NCBI RefSeq assembly: GCF_019279795.1
Contig: NC_056743.1
Location: forward strand, 928,352,694 to 928,416,693
Length of the DNA: 64,000 nt
Reading direction: 5' to 3'
From: Protopterus annectens
Taxonomy: Eukaryota > Chordata > Ceratodontiformes > Protopteridae
How positions within the stretch are numbered: position 1 is the first letter of the stretch; each line of letters begins with the position of its first letter. Under the pieces are notes generated by a model. The model had not been told where the DNA came from, did not search any database, and was given only the letters and a program-made list of their open reading frames with translations. Below, piece by piece: positions 63,242 through 64,000 of this stretch. The translations under genes and the position numbers were made by a program.

Positions 63242-64000
63242 ACCAGGAGGTGCTATTCAGAAAAATTACTTTTGCACCTCAACAGTAGCAAGAGGTGATT
63301 TCTTCAAGGGATCCTTAAAACACATCCGATGAGGGTTAGTGAAAGAGAATCTCTCCTCAGTAGGGTATCCAGGATGGTCTGCCTGAGCTTCTCCTCCTCA
63401 AGGGAGGAAAGCCACAACCATATCATCCTGTGAAGGTATATACCCAGGCCTGTCATTATGGTATCCCATTACAGAAGACGCGCTCCTCAGAATTCAGCCC
63501 AAACACAGGCAGGCCCAAAAGTTTTTCCGGTATTTAATCTACTAGGGAGGATTGAGAGCTAGGCAGATACAACCAGAGTTATAGCTAGGGCAGGTCAAAG
63601 GAGTTGCTCTCCTGGATGCAAGTTATTAGGGGGAGTAATCTGCAATGCTGATCAGGCAGAAGTATAGCAACACCAATGCAATGCCAGCATTCAATCAGTA
63701 CCATGGCAGTTTAAATGAATGAATCTGAGTAGATCAGTCTTCTTTAACCATAGGAAGCAAATAATCTATTACACTACTGCTACAGTTCCAGTACTTTTGT
63801 ATTGTTTCCTCTTTCTAATAGTCTCTGGCTTCATCTCAGTGGTGTGTAGGTCCCTAATTTACTGATTTTAAAAGTGTTTCACTTGTACTCAGCATTTAAT
63901 CTGCATTTACCTCACTTGGAAGGGCTTTGTATTCTGCTGCAACTTATTTGTGGGACTTTGGTTTTAAGAGCAAAGTGTCTTCCCTTCTAGACTGCTTCTA
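63242..64000. other. Unassigned sequence
   Basis: No coding frame above background. Contains the second copy of the 26-bp repeat (63250-63275). A minus-strand WLWLSSLEEEKLRQTILD run near 63400 faintly resembles DIRS gag but is not enough to call. Confidence 0.5.

Overview
This window looks like repeat-dominated nuclear DNA from a vertebrate with a large genome. DIRS tyrosine-recombinase retrotransposons, Penelope-like elements (PLEs), CR1 LINEs and tRNA-derived SINEs all occur together. That mix fits a salamander, caecilian or lungfish, but the sequence alone does not fix the species. I found no convincing host gene, no rRNA, no functional tRNA and no CRISPR array. Almost every long reading frame belongs to a retrotransposon and most are broken. 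The labels D1-D10 (DIRS), P1-P5 (PLE) and families A, B and C are working names used only here.

Layout. 1-5293: remnants, all on the minus strand: D1 (DIRS), P1 (PLE), D2 (DIRS 3' end) and P2 (PLE), which runs into a 500-base N gap (5294-5793). 5794-7748: an L1/Tx1-like LINE reverse transcriptase fragment (+) and A-rich sequence with a tandem duplication. 7749-13223: D3, a structurally complete family A DIRS (+) with gag, RT/RNase H, tyrosine recombinase, inverted terminal repeats (ITRs) and an internal complementary region (ICR). 13456-31860: a three-level nest on the minus strand. D4 (family B, older) is interrupted in gag by D5 (family A), which is interrupted in gag by D6 (family B, youngest). 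D4 also carries a palindromic PLE-type insertion (P3) with a 16-bp target duplication. 31861-37237: D7 (family B, 3'-truncated, with a SINE inside). 37238-38035: P4, a PLE with a GIY-YIG remnant. 38036-44326: D8 (family B, complete ends). 44327-46334: nothing recognised. 46350-46582: a second SINE. 46595-60335: D9, a diverged family C DIRS whose gag was hit by a 5'-fragment of a family B DIRS (D10, with a 35-bp duplication) and by a near-full-length CR1 LINE (8-bp duplication). 60336-64000: CR1-like debris, P5 (PLE) and unassigned sequence.

Each DIRS copy follows one plan. Gag has an N-terminal triple CxxC zinc-type module. RT, RNase H and a methyltransferase-like segment follow in a second frame, and the tyrosine recombinase lies in a third register overlapping the end of the RT frame. 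Short inverted termini carry the promoter, and an ICR complementary to both extreme ends would template the circular intermediate. No copy looks fully autonomous. D6 comes closest: its recombinase is intact but its RT frame has three stops.

Most noteworthy: the reconstructable nesting order; hammerhead-ribozyme-like motifs in the PLE pieces; a SINE sharing its 3' tail with the CR1 LINE in the same window; a long open alternative frame under RT in several DIRS copies; recurrent decay of the catalytic YLDD box; and the 35-bp duplication around D10.
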